DNA from: Hyphomicrobiales bacterium
GTDB lineage: Bacteria > Pseudomonadota > Alphaproteobacteria > Rhizobiales > Rhizobiaceae
DNA: 64,000 nt
Direction of reading: 5' to 3'
Assembly (NCBI GenBank): GCA_900469615.1
Contig: UBYA01000024.1
Span: 32,015 to 96,014, forward strand
Below, one piece after another: positions 8,174 to 16,592 of the stretch (positions are counted from its first letter, which is position 1; each line of letters opens with the position of its first letter). The notes beneath the pieces are model-generated. The model was given only the letters and a program-made list of their open reading frames with translations. It had not been told where the DNA came from and made no database searches. The position numbers and the translations under genes are program-made.

Positions 8174-8260
8174 ATGACCGATATCATTCGAGACGTTGCA
8201 GCATTCACCTCCATCGTCATGTTCGTCACCAGCTTTTCCCTCATCATGATGGCGATGTGA
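8174..8260 (+). CDS. 28-residue single-pass membrane peptide, putative SOS-induced
   Basis: The ORF starts with ATG 8174, seven bases after a perfect AAGGAG (8161-8166), and ends with TGA at 8258. The product reads MTDIIRDVAAF followed by TSIVMFVTSFSLIMMAM: a short charged N terminus and one hydrophobic helix to the C terminus. It is preceded by an SOS box (8126-8140) and followed by a 9-bp hairpin (8285-8307), forming a compact unit ahead of dnaE. Size, topology and LexA-type control resemble Caulobacter SidA (29 residues, division inhibitor) and E. coli TisB (29 residues, depolarising toxin). Homology to either is not claimed; the function is inferred from architecture only. Confidence 0.6.
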   Translation: MTDIIRDVAAFTSIVMFVTSFSLIMMAM

Positions 8261-8284
8261 GTTTTATCCCCCGTTTGCATATGG

Positions 8285-8307
8285 TGCTCCCATATTTGAT
8301 GGGAGCA
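8285..8307 (+). terminator. Hairpin after the small peptide gene
   Basis: A perfect 9-bp stem TGCTCCCAT / ATGGGAGCA with loop ATTTG, 24 bases after the peptide stop codon. The following bases (ACTTCTGGACTTT) are only moderately T-rich, so termination may be partial. It would separate the peptide transcript from dnaE. Confidence 0.45.
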
Positions 8308-8377
8308 ACTTCTGGACTTTGCGATCCGTAATGCCGACAATGTCGCCGATTCATTTTGGCATGCGGAAGGGTTTTAA

Positions 8378-11300
8378 ATGGCGGATATGAGTGGCGGCGG
8401 CGCGGTTGCGCCGGTCGGCGAAATGCCGGAATTCGTGCACCTCCGGGTCCATTCTGCCTACTCCCTGCTGGAAGGAGCGCTGCCGCTCAAGAAGATCCTG
8501 GCCAAGGCTGCCGGCGACAGCCAGCCGGCCATCGCCATCACCGATACCAACAATCTTTTCATCGCGCTTGAATTCTCGCAGAAGGCGATGGACGAGGGGC
8601 TGCAGCCGATCATCGGCTGCCAGGTGTCGATCGACATGGAAGACGGCGGGGAAGGCGAAAAGCGCGGGCCGCAGCAGGCGTTGGCGAAACTGCCGTCCAT
8701 CGTTCTGCTTGCCGCCACGGAGCGGGGCTATGAGCGCCTCGTCGATCTGGTCAGCCGCGCCTATCTGGGCGGGGAAGGCAATAGCGCCGTCCACATCGCC
8801 GCTTCCTGGCTTGAGGAGATCGGCACGGAAGGCATGATCGCGCTCACCGGCTCGCTCACCGGTCCGGTCGATATGGCGTTGAAGGAAGGCCATGCGCCGC
8901 AGGCACTTTCCCGGCTGCTGACATTGAAGCGGTTGTTCGGCGACCGTCTCTATGTCGAATTGCAGCGGCATGGCACCTATGACCGCCGCCACGAGCAGAA
9001 GATGATCGGACTGGCTTACGAGCATGAGATTCCGCTGGTCGCTACCAACGAGGCGTTCTTCCCGACGCGCGACGACTATGATGCCCATGACGCGCTGATG
9101 GCTGTCGCCCATAACGCCATCGTCTCCGACGACACGCGGTTCCGCCTGACGCCGGACCATTATCTGAAAAGCCGCGCCGACATGGCGAAGCTTTTCGCCA
9201 ATTTGCCCGAGGCGCTGGAGAACACGGTCGAAATCGCCCGCCGCTGCTCCTTCGTCCTGAAAACCCGCAAGCCGATCCTGCCGCGCTTCACCGGCGCCAC
9301 CGACGATGCGGAGGAGGCGGAGCGCGCCGAGGCCGCAGAACTGCGCGCCCAGGCTATCGAGGGATTAGACCAGCGTCTCGCCTCGCTCGGTATGGCGCCG
9401 GGCTACGAGGAGAAGGAATATCGTGACCGGCTGGAATTCGAGCTCAGCGTCATCGAGCGCATGAAGTTCCCCGGCTACTTCCTGATCGTTGCCGACTTCA
9501 TCAAATGGGCGAAGCGGCATGATATTCCGGTTGGCCCCGGCCGCGGCTCGGGCGCGGGCTCCTTGGTCGCGTATGCGCTGACCATCACGGACGTCGATCC
9601 GCTGCGCTTCTCGCTGCTGTTCGAGCGCTTCCTCAATCCGGAACGCGTCTCGATGCCGGACTTTGATATCGACTTCTGCCAGGACCGGCGCGAAGAGGTC
9701 ATCCGCTATGTGCAGGCCAAGTATGGCCGCGAGCAGGTGGCGCAGATCATCACCTTCGGTTCGCTGCAGGCGCGCGCCGCCTTGCGCGATGTCGGCCGCG
9801 TGCTGGAAATGCCCTATGGTCAGGTCGACAAGATCTGCAAGCTGGTGCCGAACAACCCCGCCAATCCGACCCCGCTCAACAAGGCGATCGAGGAGGAGCC
9901 TCGCCTGCAGGAGGAGGCGGATAAGGAACCCGTCGTCGCCCGCCTTCTCGATATCGCCCAGAAGATCGAGGGGCTTTATCGCCACGCCTCGACGCACGCC
10001 GCCGGTATCGTCATCGGCGACCGCCCGCTGTCGAAGCTCGTGCCGATGTATCGCGATCCGCGCTCCGACATGCCGGTCACTCAGTTCAATATGAAATGGG
10101 TGGAGCAGGCCGGCCTGGTGAAGTTCGACTTCCTCGGACTGAAGACCCTGACGGTGCTGAAGACGGCCGTCGATTTCGTCGCCAAGCGCGGCATCTCGAT
10201 CGATCTTGCCAGCATCCCGCTCGACGACAAGAAGACCTACGACATGCTCTCGCGCGGCGAGACGGTCGGCGTGTTCCAGGTGGAAAGTGCGGGCATGCGC
10301 AAGGCGCTGATCGGCATGCGCCCGGACTGCATCGAGGACATCATCGCGCTGGTGGCGCTCTATCGTCCCGGCCCGATGGAGAACATCCCGGTCTATAACG
10401 CCCGCAAGCACGGCGAGGAGGAGATCGAATCGATCCACCCGAAGATCGATTACCTCCTGAAGGAAACGCAGGGCGTCATCGTCTACCAGGAACAGGTGAT
10501 GCAGGTCGCCCAGGTGCTCTCGGGCTACTCGCTCGGCGAAGCCGACCTTCTGCGCCGCGCCATGGGCAAGAAGATCAAGGAGGAGATGGACAAGCAGCGC
10601 GAGCGCTTCGTCGACGGCGCCATCAAGAACGGCGTTGCCAAGGGGCAGGCCGATGTCATCTTCGACCTGCTGGCGAAGTTCGCCAACTATGGCTTCAACA
10701 AGTCGCACGCCGCCGCCTACGCTATCGTCTCCTACCAGACCGCCTATATGAAGGCGCACTATCCGGTGGAGTTCCTGGCGGCGTCGATGACGCTCGATAT
10801 GGCCAATACCGAAAAGGTCAACGATTTCAGGCAGGATGCCAAGCGCCTCGGCATTGAGGTCATCGCGCCTTCGGTGCAGACCTCGTTCCGGCATTTCGAG
10901 ACGGGCGACAACCGCATTTATTACGCTCTGGCGGCCATCAAGGGCGTCGGCGAATCCGCCGTGGATCATATCGTCGAGGTGCGCGGCGAGCAGCCATTCG
11001 CCGGAATCGAGGATTTCTGCCTGCGCATCGATCCCAAGCAGATCAACCGCCGCGTTCTGGAAAGCCTGATCTGCGCCGGCGCGTTCGACTGCTTCGAGAT
11101 CGACCGCGCGCAGCTGATCGCCGGTATCGACCGCGTCATGGGCTATGCCCAGGTGGCGCAGGAAAACAAGCGCAGCGGCCAGCACGACATGTTCGGAAGC
11201 GCGGCTTCGGGTCCGGAAAAGATCGTGTTTCCGACCTACACGCCCTGGCTCGCCTCGGAGCGGCTGCTGCGCGAATTCCAGGTGCTAGGCTTCTATCTGA

Positions 11301-11872
11301 CGGCCCATCCGCTCGATACCTACAAGAGCGTGCTCGACAAGATGCGCGTGCAGCCCTTCGCCGATTTTTCCGCTGCGGTGAAGCGGGGCGCCAGCAACGG
11401 GCGTCTGGCCGGCACGGTGATCTCGAAGCAGGAGCGCAAGACACGCACCGGCAACAAGATGGGTATCTTCGTCTTTTCCGATGCCTCGGGCCAGTTCGAG
11501 GCGGTGCTTTTCTCGGAGACGCTGAACCAGTATCGCGACGTTCTCGAAGTCGGGAAATCCTTCGTCATCACCGCCCAGGCGGATGAGCGCCCGGAAGGCA
11601 TCAGCCTTCGTCTGCAGACGGCGCAGTCGCTGGAGGAGAAATCGCTGCAGATGCAGAAGGCGCTGCGCGTCTATGTGCGCGACTCCGGCCCTCTGAAGGC
11701 GGTTGCCGCGCATCTGAACGCAAAGGGCGACGGCCTCGTGTCCTTCATCGTCATCAAGGAAGAGGGATTGCGCGAGGTCGAGGTGGCATTGCCGGAGAAA
11801 TATCGCATCACGCCGGAAATCGCCGCCGCATTGCGCACCGCTCCGGGCGTGATCGATGTGGAGCTGGTTTAG
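8378..11872 (+). CDS. dnaE: DNA polymerase III alpha subunit
   Basis: The 1164-residue replicative polymerase (C-family). It has an N-terminal PHP domain, polymerase palm with catalytic PDFDIDF (residues 427-433), fingers with GPGRGSGAGSLVAY and EQVMQVAQVLSGYSLGEADLLRRAMG, a helix-hairpin-helix region (KGVGESAVD) and an OB fold (RLAGTVISKQERKTRTG) near residue 1010. The PHP motif reads FVHLRVHSAYS, with Arg where active PHP exonucleases have the first His, as in E. coli DnaE, so proofreading should come from a separate epsilon subunit. ATG 8378 is used. No strong RBS is visible (GGAAGGG lies 9-15 bases upstream). Confidence 0.97.
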   Translation: MADMSGGGAVAPVGEMPEFVHLRVHSAYSLLEGALPLKKILAKAAGDSQPAIAITDTNNLFIALEFSQKAMDEGLQPIIGCQVSIDMEDGGEGEKRGPQQALAKLPSIVLLAATERGYERLVDLVSRAYLGGEGNSAVHIAASWLEEIGTEGMIALTGSLTGPVDMALKEGHAPQALSRLLTLKRLFGDRLYVELQRHGTYDRRHEQKMIGLAYEHEIPLVATNEAFFPTRDDYDAHDALMAVAHNAIVSDDTRFRLTPDHYLKSRADMAKLFANLPEALENTVEIARRCSFVLKTRKPILPRFTGATDDAEEAERAEAAELRAQAIEGLDQRLASLGMAPGYEEKEYRDRLEFELSVIERMKFPGYFLIVADFIKWAKRHDIPVGPGRGSGAGSLVAYALTITDVDPLRFSLLFERFLNPERVSMPDFDIDFCQDRREEVIRYVQAKYGREQVAQIITFGSLQARAALRDVGRVLEMPYGQVDKICKLVPNNPANPTPLNKAIEEEPRLQEEADKEPVVARLLDIAQKIEGLYRHASTHAAGIVIGDRPLSKLVPMYRDPRSDMPVTQFNMKWVEQAGLVKFDFLGLKTLTVLKTAVDFVAKRGISIDLASIPLDDKKTYDMLSRGETVGVFQVESAGMRKALIGMRPDCIEDIIALVALYRPGPMENIPVYNARKHGEEEIESIHPKIDYLLKETQGVIVYQEQVMQVAQVLSGYSLGEADLLRRAMGKKIKEEMDKQRERFVDGAIKNGVAKGQADVIFDLLAKFANYGFNKSHAAAYAIVSYQTAYMKAHYPVEFLAASMTLDMANTEKVNDFRQDAKRLGIEVIAPSVQTSFRHFETGDNRIYYALAAIKGVGESAVDHIVEVRGEQPFAGIEDFCLRIDPKQINRRVLESLICAGAFDCFEIDRAQLIAGIDRVMGYAQVAQENKRSGQHDMFGSAASGPEKIVFPTYTPWLASERLLREFQVLGFYLTAHPLDTYKSVLDKMRVQPFADFSAAVKRGASNGRLAGTVISKQERKTRTGNKMGIFVFSDASGQFEAVLFSETLNQYRDVLEVGKSFVITAQADERPEGISLRLQTAQSLEEKSLQMQKALRVYVRDSGPLKAVAAHLNAKGDGLVSFIVIKEEGLREVEVALPEKYRITPEIAAALRTAPGVIDVELV

Positions 11873-11932
11873 GCAATATCGGAGAAAACTGCATAGCGGT
11901 TTCCGTCCGAAATTGCGTCAAGGCAAAGGGTT

Positions 11933-13204
11933 CTAGCCTTTCTTGCCGAGCGCGCCGTTATTGGTGAGCGTGATGAAATCGGTCTCGTTGCCGGTTTCCG
12001 GGCCGATGCCTGTGTCTGAAATCGTCAGCGACGATCCGGCGGTCAACAGATCTTCGATGCGGTGTCGGACATCGTCGGGAATGGTGATGCGGCCAAGCGC
12101 TTGCCCGGCGGCGTCGAGCGATTGCGATTGTTCCTCGCTGGTAATGCCGAGCCGCTTCTTTGCCTGCTTGCTGAGCTCCTCTTCCAGGGTCATGCCGAAC
12201 CAGTCGGCCTTGCCGCTGATGCGGTCGATCGCATTGGCGGTGAAGAAATGCACGCCAAGCGCCTCTTGCGGCTCGGCGATGATGGCTGGGCCTTCGAAGA
12301 GCGGCCGGAAGCTCTGGCGGACCATGATCGCGCCATTCGGCGGTTCGCCCTTGCCGGCGGCTGCATAGACTGCTTTCATCAGCGCCGGGCTGACGAGGCT
12401 GCCTGTCGTCTTGATGTCATGCGCCTTCCTGAAGTCTTCGATCGCCTGCACCGTCGCCGGCCCGAGCATGCCGTCAGGCGTGCCGGCCATGAAACCCATG
12501 CCGTTCAACAGGCCCTGAAGGTCGCGCACGTTTTCGCGCAAGCCCCGCCGGGTGATCAGGATGCTGAGCGGCGCGGGATCGGCAGCCGGGGTGACGATGG
12601 CCTTCGCCTGCGGAATCTGGATCGACGTCACGTCGTTCGTCGCAACCTGCAGGGTTTGCACCTGCGGGAGGAAGCTCGCCGTCATGGGGCGCAGCTCGAT
12701 ATCGGAAAACAGCGCCGGGGGTGGCGCGGCCTGCGGCTGGAACAGCATGGAATTTTCGAAAGGCTGGGGCACCAGCGGCTGATCCGCAATGACGACATGC
12801 ACGCCGCGCTCGGTCATCTGATAGAGCATCTTGGCAAAGGCCTTGGGCATTCGCACGCAGCCATGGGACGCCGGATAATTCGGAACCGAATTGGATTCGT
12901 GCAGCGCGATCCCTGACCATGTCAGCCTTTGCATATAAGGCATCGGCGAGGCGGAGTAGAGGTTGGACTCGTGATAGACCTGCTTTTCCAGAATGGAGAA
13001 GATGCCGCTCGGCGTCGTATGGCCCCGCTTGCCGGTCGAAACCTTCGAGGTCGCCACCACCGTATCGCCGTCATAGACGGCAAGGGATTGCCTGTCCTTC
13101 GACACGACGATCTGCAGGGTGCGGGCATCCGGCGCCGCAAGGGTGGGGCAGGAAAGGGCGGTGGCTGACAGCAGCCCGAGCCCGAGCAACAAAAACGGCT
13201 TCAT
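11933..13204 (-). CDS. L,D-transpeptidase with peptidoglycan-binding domain
   Basis: A 423-residue exported cell-wall enzyme that forms 3-3 peptide cross-links or attaches proteins to peptidoglycan. The signal peptide is KPFLLLGLGLLSATALS with cleavage near residues 24-25. The YkuD catalytic domain (about 28-140) carries HESNSVPNYPASHGCVRM with His114 and nucleophile Cys116. A peptidoglycan-binding helical domain follows (about 225-290; VRDLQGLLNGMGF...DGMLGPATVQAIEDF, quoted in pieces), then a tail of unknown fold. The start is ATG 13204; an upstream in-frame GTG at 13210 is possible. It lies convergent with dnaE. Confidence 0.9.
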   Translation of the reverse strand: MKPFLLLGLGLLSATALSCPTLAAPDARTLQIVVSKDRQSLAVYDGDTVVATSKVSTGKRGHTTPSGIFSILEKQVYHESNLYSASPMPYMQRLTWSGIALHESNSVPNYPASHGCVRMPKAFAKMLYQMTERGVHVVIADQPLVPQPFENSMLFQPQAAPPPALFSDIELRPMTASFLPQVQTLQVATNDVTSIQIPQAKAIVTPAADPAPLSILITRRGLRENVRDLQGLLNGMGFMAGTPDGMLGPATVQAIEDFRKAHDIKTTGSLVSPALMKAVYAAAGKGEPPNGAIMVRQSFRPLFEGPAIIAEPQEALGVHFFTANAIDRISGKADWFGMTLEEELSKQAKKRLGITSEEQSQSLDAAGQALGRITIPDDVRHRIEDLLTAGSSLTISDTGIGPETGNETDFITLTNNGALGKKG

Positions 13205-13278
13205 AGACACAAACCAAAACGCAATACTCGTATCGCCTGAGGTTAGACATCGAAGTTTAAGGAAGACTTGCCGAAGAG

Positions 13279-13386
13279 ATGCTTCTTATCGGCATGGCGA
13301 GAGAAGTTGCCGCTATGGCTGAGTACAGCAACGCCGAAGCTGAGCGATTGACTCTGCTTCGGCGCTATTTCGTCAGCGAAGACTGA
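13279..13386 (+). CDS. Possible 35-residue small ORF
   Basis: An ORF between the divergent start of the L,D-transpeptidase gene and the end of the lysozyme gene. It begins ATG 13279 (an internal ATG at 13294 is also possible) and ends TGA 13384. The C-terminal part AEAERLTLLRRYFVSED is amphipathic and charged. AAGGAAG lies about 14 bases upstream, too far to be convincing. Only the codon usage and position support it; it is not a family I recognise. Confidence 0.25.
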   Translation: MLLIGMAREVAAMAEYSNAEAERLTLLRRYFVSED

Positions 13387-13391
13387 AAGCT

Positions 13392-14432
13392 TCAATGGAC
13401 GCTGGAAGCCACCCAGTTATGCCAGTCCTGTTCGCTGCCATGGAAGGCGTTGAGGTCGATCCTGCCATCGACGCCGTGGGAGACGCCCGATCCGGAATAT
13501 TGCCAGAACAGCCACTTCCGTCCGGGATAGACCTTCGACGGGTGAGCTGCCACGGAGCGCAGCCAGAAGGGATAGTCGAGCAGCTCGCCGCGCAGGTTGT
13601 CGCGATAGAAATCCGGAGCGGTGTAGACGATCGGGCGCTGGCCGTAATGTTTTTCCAGCTTGTCCATGAAGACCTGCATCTTGGCGAGCACCTGCTCGCG
13701 CGAAGGCCGCCGCTTGCAGCTCGACTCGCCGTTCCATTCCACGTCGATGACCGGCGGCAGAGCCCCGGCCTCCTTCGGCACATTGCGGATGAACCAGTCG
13801 GCCTGCTCCCCGGCGGTCCGGCACCAATAGAAGAAGTGGTAGGCGCCGTGCTTGAGGCCGGCCTGCTGGGCGGCCCGCCAGTTCTTCCTGAACATCGGAT
13901 CGAGATGATCGCCGCCGTCTGTCGCCTTGATGTAGACGAAGTTGGCTCCCTGCGTACGTAGCGTATCCCAGTCGATTTCACCCTGCCAGCGCGAGACGTC
14001 GACGCCGTGCACGGCCAGCTTCCGGGGAGACGTCGAGGAGCCGAAGTTGATCGGCTTGGCGTCGCGGAAGCGGTGCATGTAGATCTGCATCGGCTGCTGG
14101 CGCAGGGCGCGGGCAATCGGGTTCGACGGTGCAAGCATCGCAAGCGGCCGCTGCAGCGGAACGGGCGTGTCGTCGTCTCCTTGGTCGGACGGCAGGAATC
14201 CTTCCGGCCGGATATCCGCCGGCATTGCGACCGCAAGAGCCTGCTGCCGCTCGACGCGCGAAACCGTTTCGCCGATTTCGACCGAGGGGACGGGCGTGCC
14301 GCTCTTTGCAATGGAGCTGGTCATTTCCTTCGAAGGCGGGCTGGCTTGCGCGGCTTCGCGCTCACCTCGGGCGGCGCAGCCTGAGATCGTCAGGCAGGCG
14401 AGAAGAATGGTCGATACAGCCGATAGACGCAT
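13392..14432 (-). CDS. GH25 lysozyme-like lipoprotein
   Basis: 346 residues. The start MRLSAVSTILLACLTISGC is a lipoprotein signal with lipobox ISGC (Cys19), so the enzyme should be anchored to a membrane on the periplasmic side. After a low-complexity linker, the GH25 (Chalaropsis-type lysozyme) domain runs from about residue 130 to the end: HGVDVSRWQGEIDW, the YIKATDGG strand, HGAYHFFY, the catalytic segment PPVIDVEWNG and the final WLFWQYS. These enzymes cut the beta-1,4 muramyl bond. ATG 14432 was chosen because it creates the signal peptide; an in-frame GTG at 14453 is less likely. Confidence 0.88.
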   Translation of the reverse strand: MRLSAVSTILLACLTISGCAARGEREAAQASPPSKEMTSSIAKSGTPVPSVEIGETVSRVERQQALAVAMPADIRPEGFLPSDQGDDDTPVPLQRPLAMLAPSNPIARALRQQPMQIYMHRFRDAKPINFGSSTSPRKLAVHGVDVSRWQGEIDWDTLRTQGANFVYIKATDGGDHLDPMFRKNWRAAQQAGLKHGAYHFFYWCRTAGEQADWFIRNVPKEAGALPPVIDVEWNGESSCKRRPSREQVLAKMQVFMDKLEKHYGQRPIVYTAPDFYRDNLRGELLDYPFWLRSVAAHPSKVYPGRKWLFWQYSGSGVSHGVDGRIDLNAFHGSEQDWHNWVASSVH

Positions 14433-14623
14433 AGGAACCCGTACGCAAAACACAATCGACGGCGGATCCGCGCCGTTCGGAAAAATACAGAATCCAAGTC
14501 CTAATGGAAATTTACCAAAAAAGTTTGAATCCGAGCTTTCTCGCGCGAAGATTCGCGCATGCGCGGCCGATTATCTGCGGCGATATTTTTGTCACCATTT
14601 GGTGACTTTATCGTATGTAGTTG

Positions 14624-15913
14624 TTATTTATCGCGTTTAACGCCGAAGGTGTAACCGGTCTCGACCGTCTTGTTGCCGAATTTTTCTCTGAGCTTGTCCA
14701 TGGCAGCTTCCGCGGTCGCACGCCGCGTAGCCTGTATGTCGATAAGATCGGGCGGATCGGCGCGCGCGGCATCGCCAAGATCGGTGACGCCGATGCCGAT
14801 GAGGCGGAACTTCGTGCCGTCGGTCTCGTGTTCGAGCATCCGCAGGCCGGTGCGGAAAATCCGGTCGGCAAGCTGTGTCGGATCCTCCAGGCGGCGATTG
14901 CGGGTGCGGGTCTTGAAATCGGCAGTCTTCAGTTTCAGTACCACGGTCTGGCCGGCAATGCCGCTGCGCTTCAATCGGCGGGAAACCTTCTCCGAGAGAT
15001 CGCGCAGGATCGGCACCAGATCTTCGTGGCGGGAAATATCCTCGAAAAAGGTGGTTTCGGCGGACACGCTCTTTGCCGCTTCATTCGGATGCACGCTCCG
15101 GTCGTCGATACCGCGCGAGAGGCGGAAAAGCCGTTGCCCGATAACGCCATAGCGGCGCATGAGGTCGCTTTCCTCCATATTCTGCAGCTGGCCGATGGTG
15201 CGGATGCCGTCGCTCTCGAGCGTTGCGGCAAAGGCTTTTCCGACCCCCCATATCGTCGTGACCGGCCGGGGCTCCAGGAAGGCGAGCGCCTCCTCGCGGC
15301 CGATGACGGAAAAGCCGCGCGGCTTCTGCAGGTCGGAAGCCACCTTGGCGAGGAACTTGCAGTAGGAAAGGCCGACCGAGATGGTGATGCCGATTTCCTG
15401 CTCCACGCGCTTGACGAACTTGGCCAGGATGCGGGCCGGCGGATCGTGATGGAGGCGCTGCGTACCGTCGAGCTCCAGAAAGGCTTCGTCGATCGAGAGC
15501 GGCTGCACCAGCGGCGTCAGTTCCTGCATCATGGATCGAACCTCCCGGCCGATGCGGACGTATTTTTCCATGTTCGGATGGATGACGACAGCCTGCGGGC
15601 AGGCTTCCAGTGCCTTGAACATCGGCATGGCGGACCGCACCCCATGGATACGGGCGATATAGCAGGCAGTGGAGACGACGCCGCGTTTGCCGCCGCCGAC
15701 GATGACGGGCTTGTCGGCCAGTTCCGGATTGTCCCGTTTCTCGATCGAGGCATAGAAGGCGTCGCAATCGATATGGGCCAAGGTCAGCCCATACAGTTCG
15801 CGATGGTAGACAAGGCGAGGGCTGCCGCAGCTCCGACAACGCGGTCGTGCGGCCGATTGCTCGCTCAAGCAATCGCGACAGAAGCCGAAGATCTTGTCGG
15901 GCGCGTGGGTCAT
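14624..15913 (-). CDS. dinB: DNA polymerase IV (translesion)
   Basis: A 429-residue Y-family error-prone polymerase that extends past DNA lesions. An N-terminal four-cysteine element (FCRDC...CRSCG), common in rhizobial DinB, precedes the palm. Catalytic acidic residues are in HIDCDAFYASIEKRD and LSIDEAFLELD. The helix-hairpin-helix thumb contains TIWGVGKAFAATLESDGI, and the little-finger domain follows. The start MTHAPDKIFGFCRDC at 15913 is downstream of a good promoter and an SOS box. An ATG at 15937 would lie inside the likely transcription start region and is less likely. With the box only seven bases from the start codon, the mRNA leader is very short. Confidence 0.95.
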   Translation of the reverse strand: MTHAPDKIFGFCRDCLSEQSAARPRCRSCGSPRLVYHRELYGLTLAHIDCDAFYASIEKRDNPELADKPVIVGGGKRGVVSTACYIARIHGVRSAMPMFKALEACPQAVVIHPNMEKYVRIGREVRSMMQELTPLVQPLSIDEAFLELDGTQRLHHDPPARILAKFVKRVEQEIGITISVGLSYCKFLAKVASDLQKPRGFSVIGREEALAFLEPRPVTTIWGVGKAFAATLESDGIRTIGQLQNMEESDLMRRYGVIGQRLFRLSRGIDDRSVHPNEAAKSVSAETTFFEDISRHEDLVPILRDLSEKVSRRLKRSGIAGQTVVLKLKTADFKTRTRNRRLEDPTQLADRIFRTGLRMLEHETDGTKFRLIGIGVTDLGDAARADPPDLIDIQATRRATAEAAMDKLREKFGNKTVETGYTFGVKRDK

Positions 15914-15920
15914 CGAATGA

Positions 15921-15970
15921 GAACAAAAATTGAACATCGCTACTTTATGTTTTAAGCTTGCGAGTCTCAA
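15921..15970 (-). promoter_or_regulatory. dinB promoter with LexA (SOS) box
   Basis: Read leftward: -35 TTGAGA (15970-15965), a 17-base spacer, -10 TAAAGT (15947-15942), six bases, then GTTC-AATTTTT-GTTC (15935-15921), an exact alphaproteobacterial SOS box over the predicted transcription start. dinB is a classic SOS gene, so this is the best supported of the three boxes in the window. Confidence 0.8.
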
Positions 15971-15995
15971 GCGGGAAAACTGTGGGGGAGAAAAG

Positions 15996-16574
15996 GTGCA
16001 GGATTTAAGCGTAACACCGTTGACGCCGGGCCGCTGGGACGATTTTGAAGCGCTGTTCGGGCCGAAGGGCGCGTGCGAAGGATGCTGGTGTACCTATTTC
16101 CGCGTTCTGACCTCGCAACGCAAGACAATGAATCCGCAGGCCAGGAAGCGGTTCATCCGGGAGCGGATTGCCGCCGGGCCGCCACCCGGCCTTCTCGGCT
16201 ATATCGATGGACGGCCGGTCGCCTGGGTTCAGGTCGGCCCGCGCAGCGAGCTGCCGCAATGGAACTCGGCAAAGACCCTATCGCGGCCGCTCGATCCTGC
16301 CGATGCTGAGGACCGTACGGTTTGGGCGGTCAGCTGCTTCTTCATGAATTCGAAGGATCGCGGCAGGGGATACAGCCATCGCATGCTGTCGGAGGCTGTG
16401 GAGTTTGCGCGTGAATCCGGGGCACGGTTGCTGGAGGGCTGTCCGATCGAACGCACGAAGCAGTCGAAGTCCGTCGGCCTCTATGTCGGTTCGCAACGCA
16501 TATTCGAGGCGGCCGGATTTTCGGAGGTGGCGAAGCGCAAGGATGGCAGGCCTCTGATGCGCCTCGTTCTTTGA
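15996..16574 (+). CDS. GNAT family N-acetyltransferase
   Basis: A 192-residue protein of the acetyl-CoA-dependent GNAT fold. The acetyl-CoA loop region is RTVWAVSCFFMNSKDRGRGYSHRMLSEAV (motif A, RGRGYS), followed by ARLLEGCPI and a C-terminal RIFEAAGFSEVAKR. An N-terminal GACEGCWCTYFRV segment with three Cys is typical of a rhizobial/actinobacterial subgroup of unknown substrate. The start is GTG 15996, five bases after GGGGGAG; the upstream ATG at 15930 would overlap the dinB SOS box and lacks an RBS. It is divergent from dinB and might share the control region. Confidence 0.8.
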   Translation: MQDLSVTPLTPGRWDDFEALFGPKGACEGCWCTYFRVLTSQRKTMNPQARKRFIRERIAAGPPPGLLGYIDGRPVAWVQVGPRSELPQWNSAKTLSRPLDPADAEDRTVWAVSCFFMNSKDRGRGYSHRMLSEAVEFARESGARLLEGCPIERTKQSKSVGLYVGSQRIFEAAGFSEVAKRKDGRPLMRLVL

Positions 16575-16592
16575 GATCGGACCGGGCAGGCG

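Noticed and set aside
9365..11185. 606-codon minus-strand ORF
   Set aside because: Antisense shadow of dnaE; no recognisable domain or start signal.
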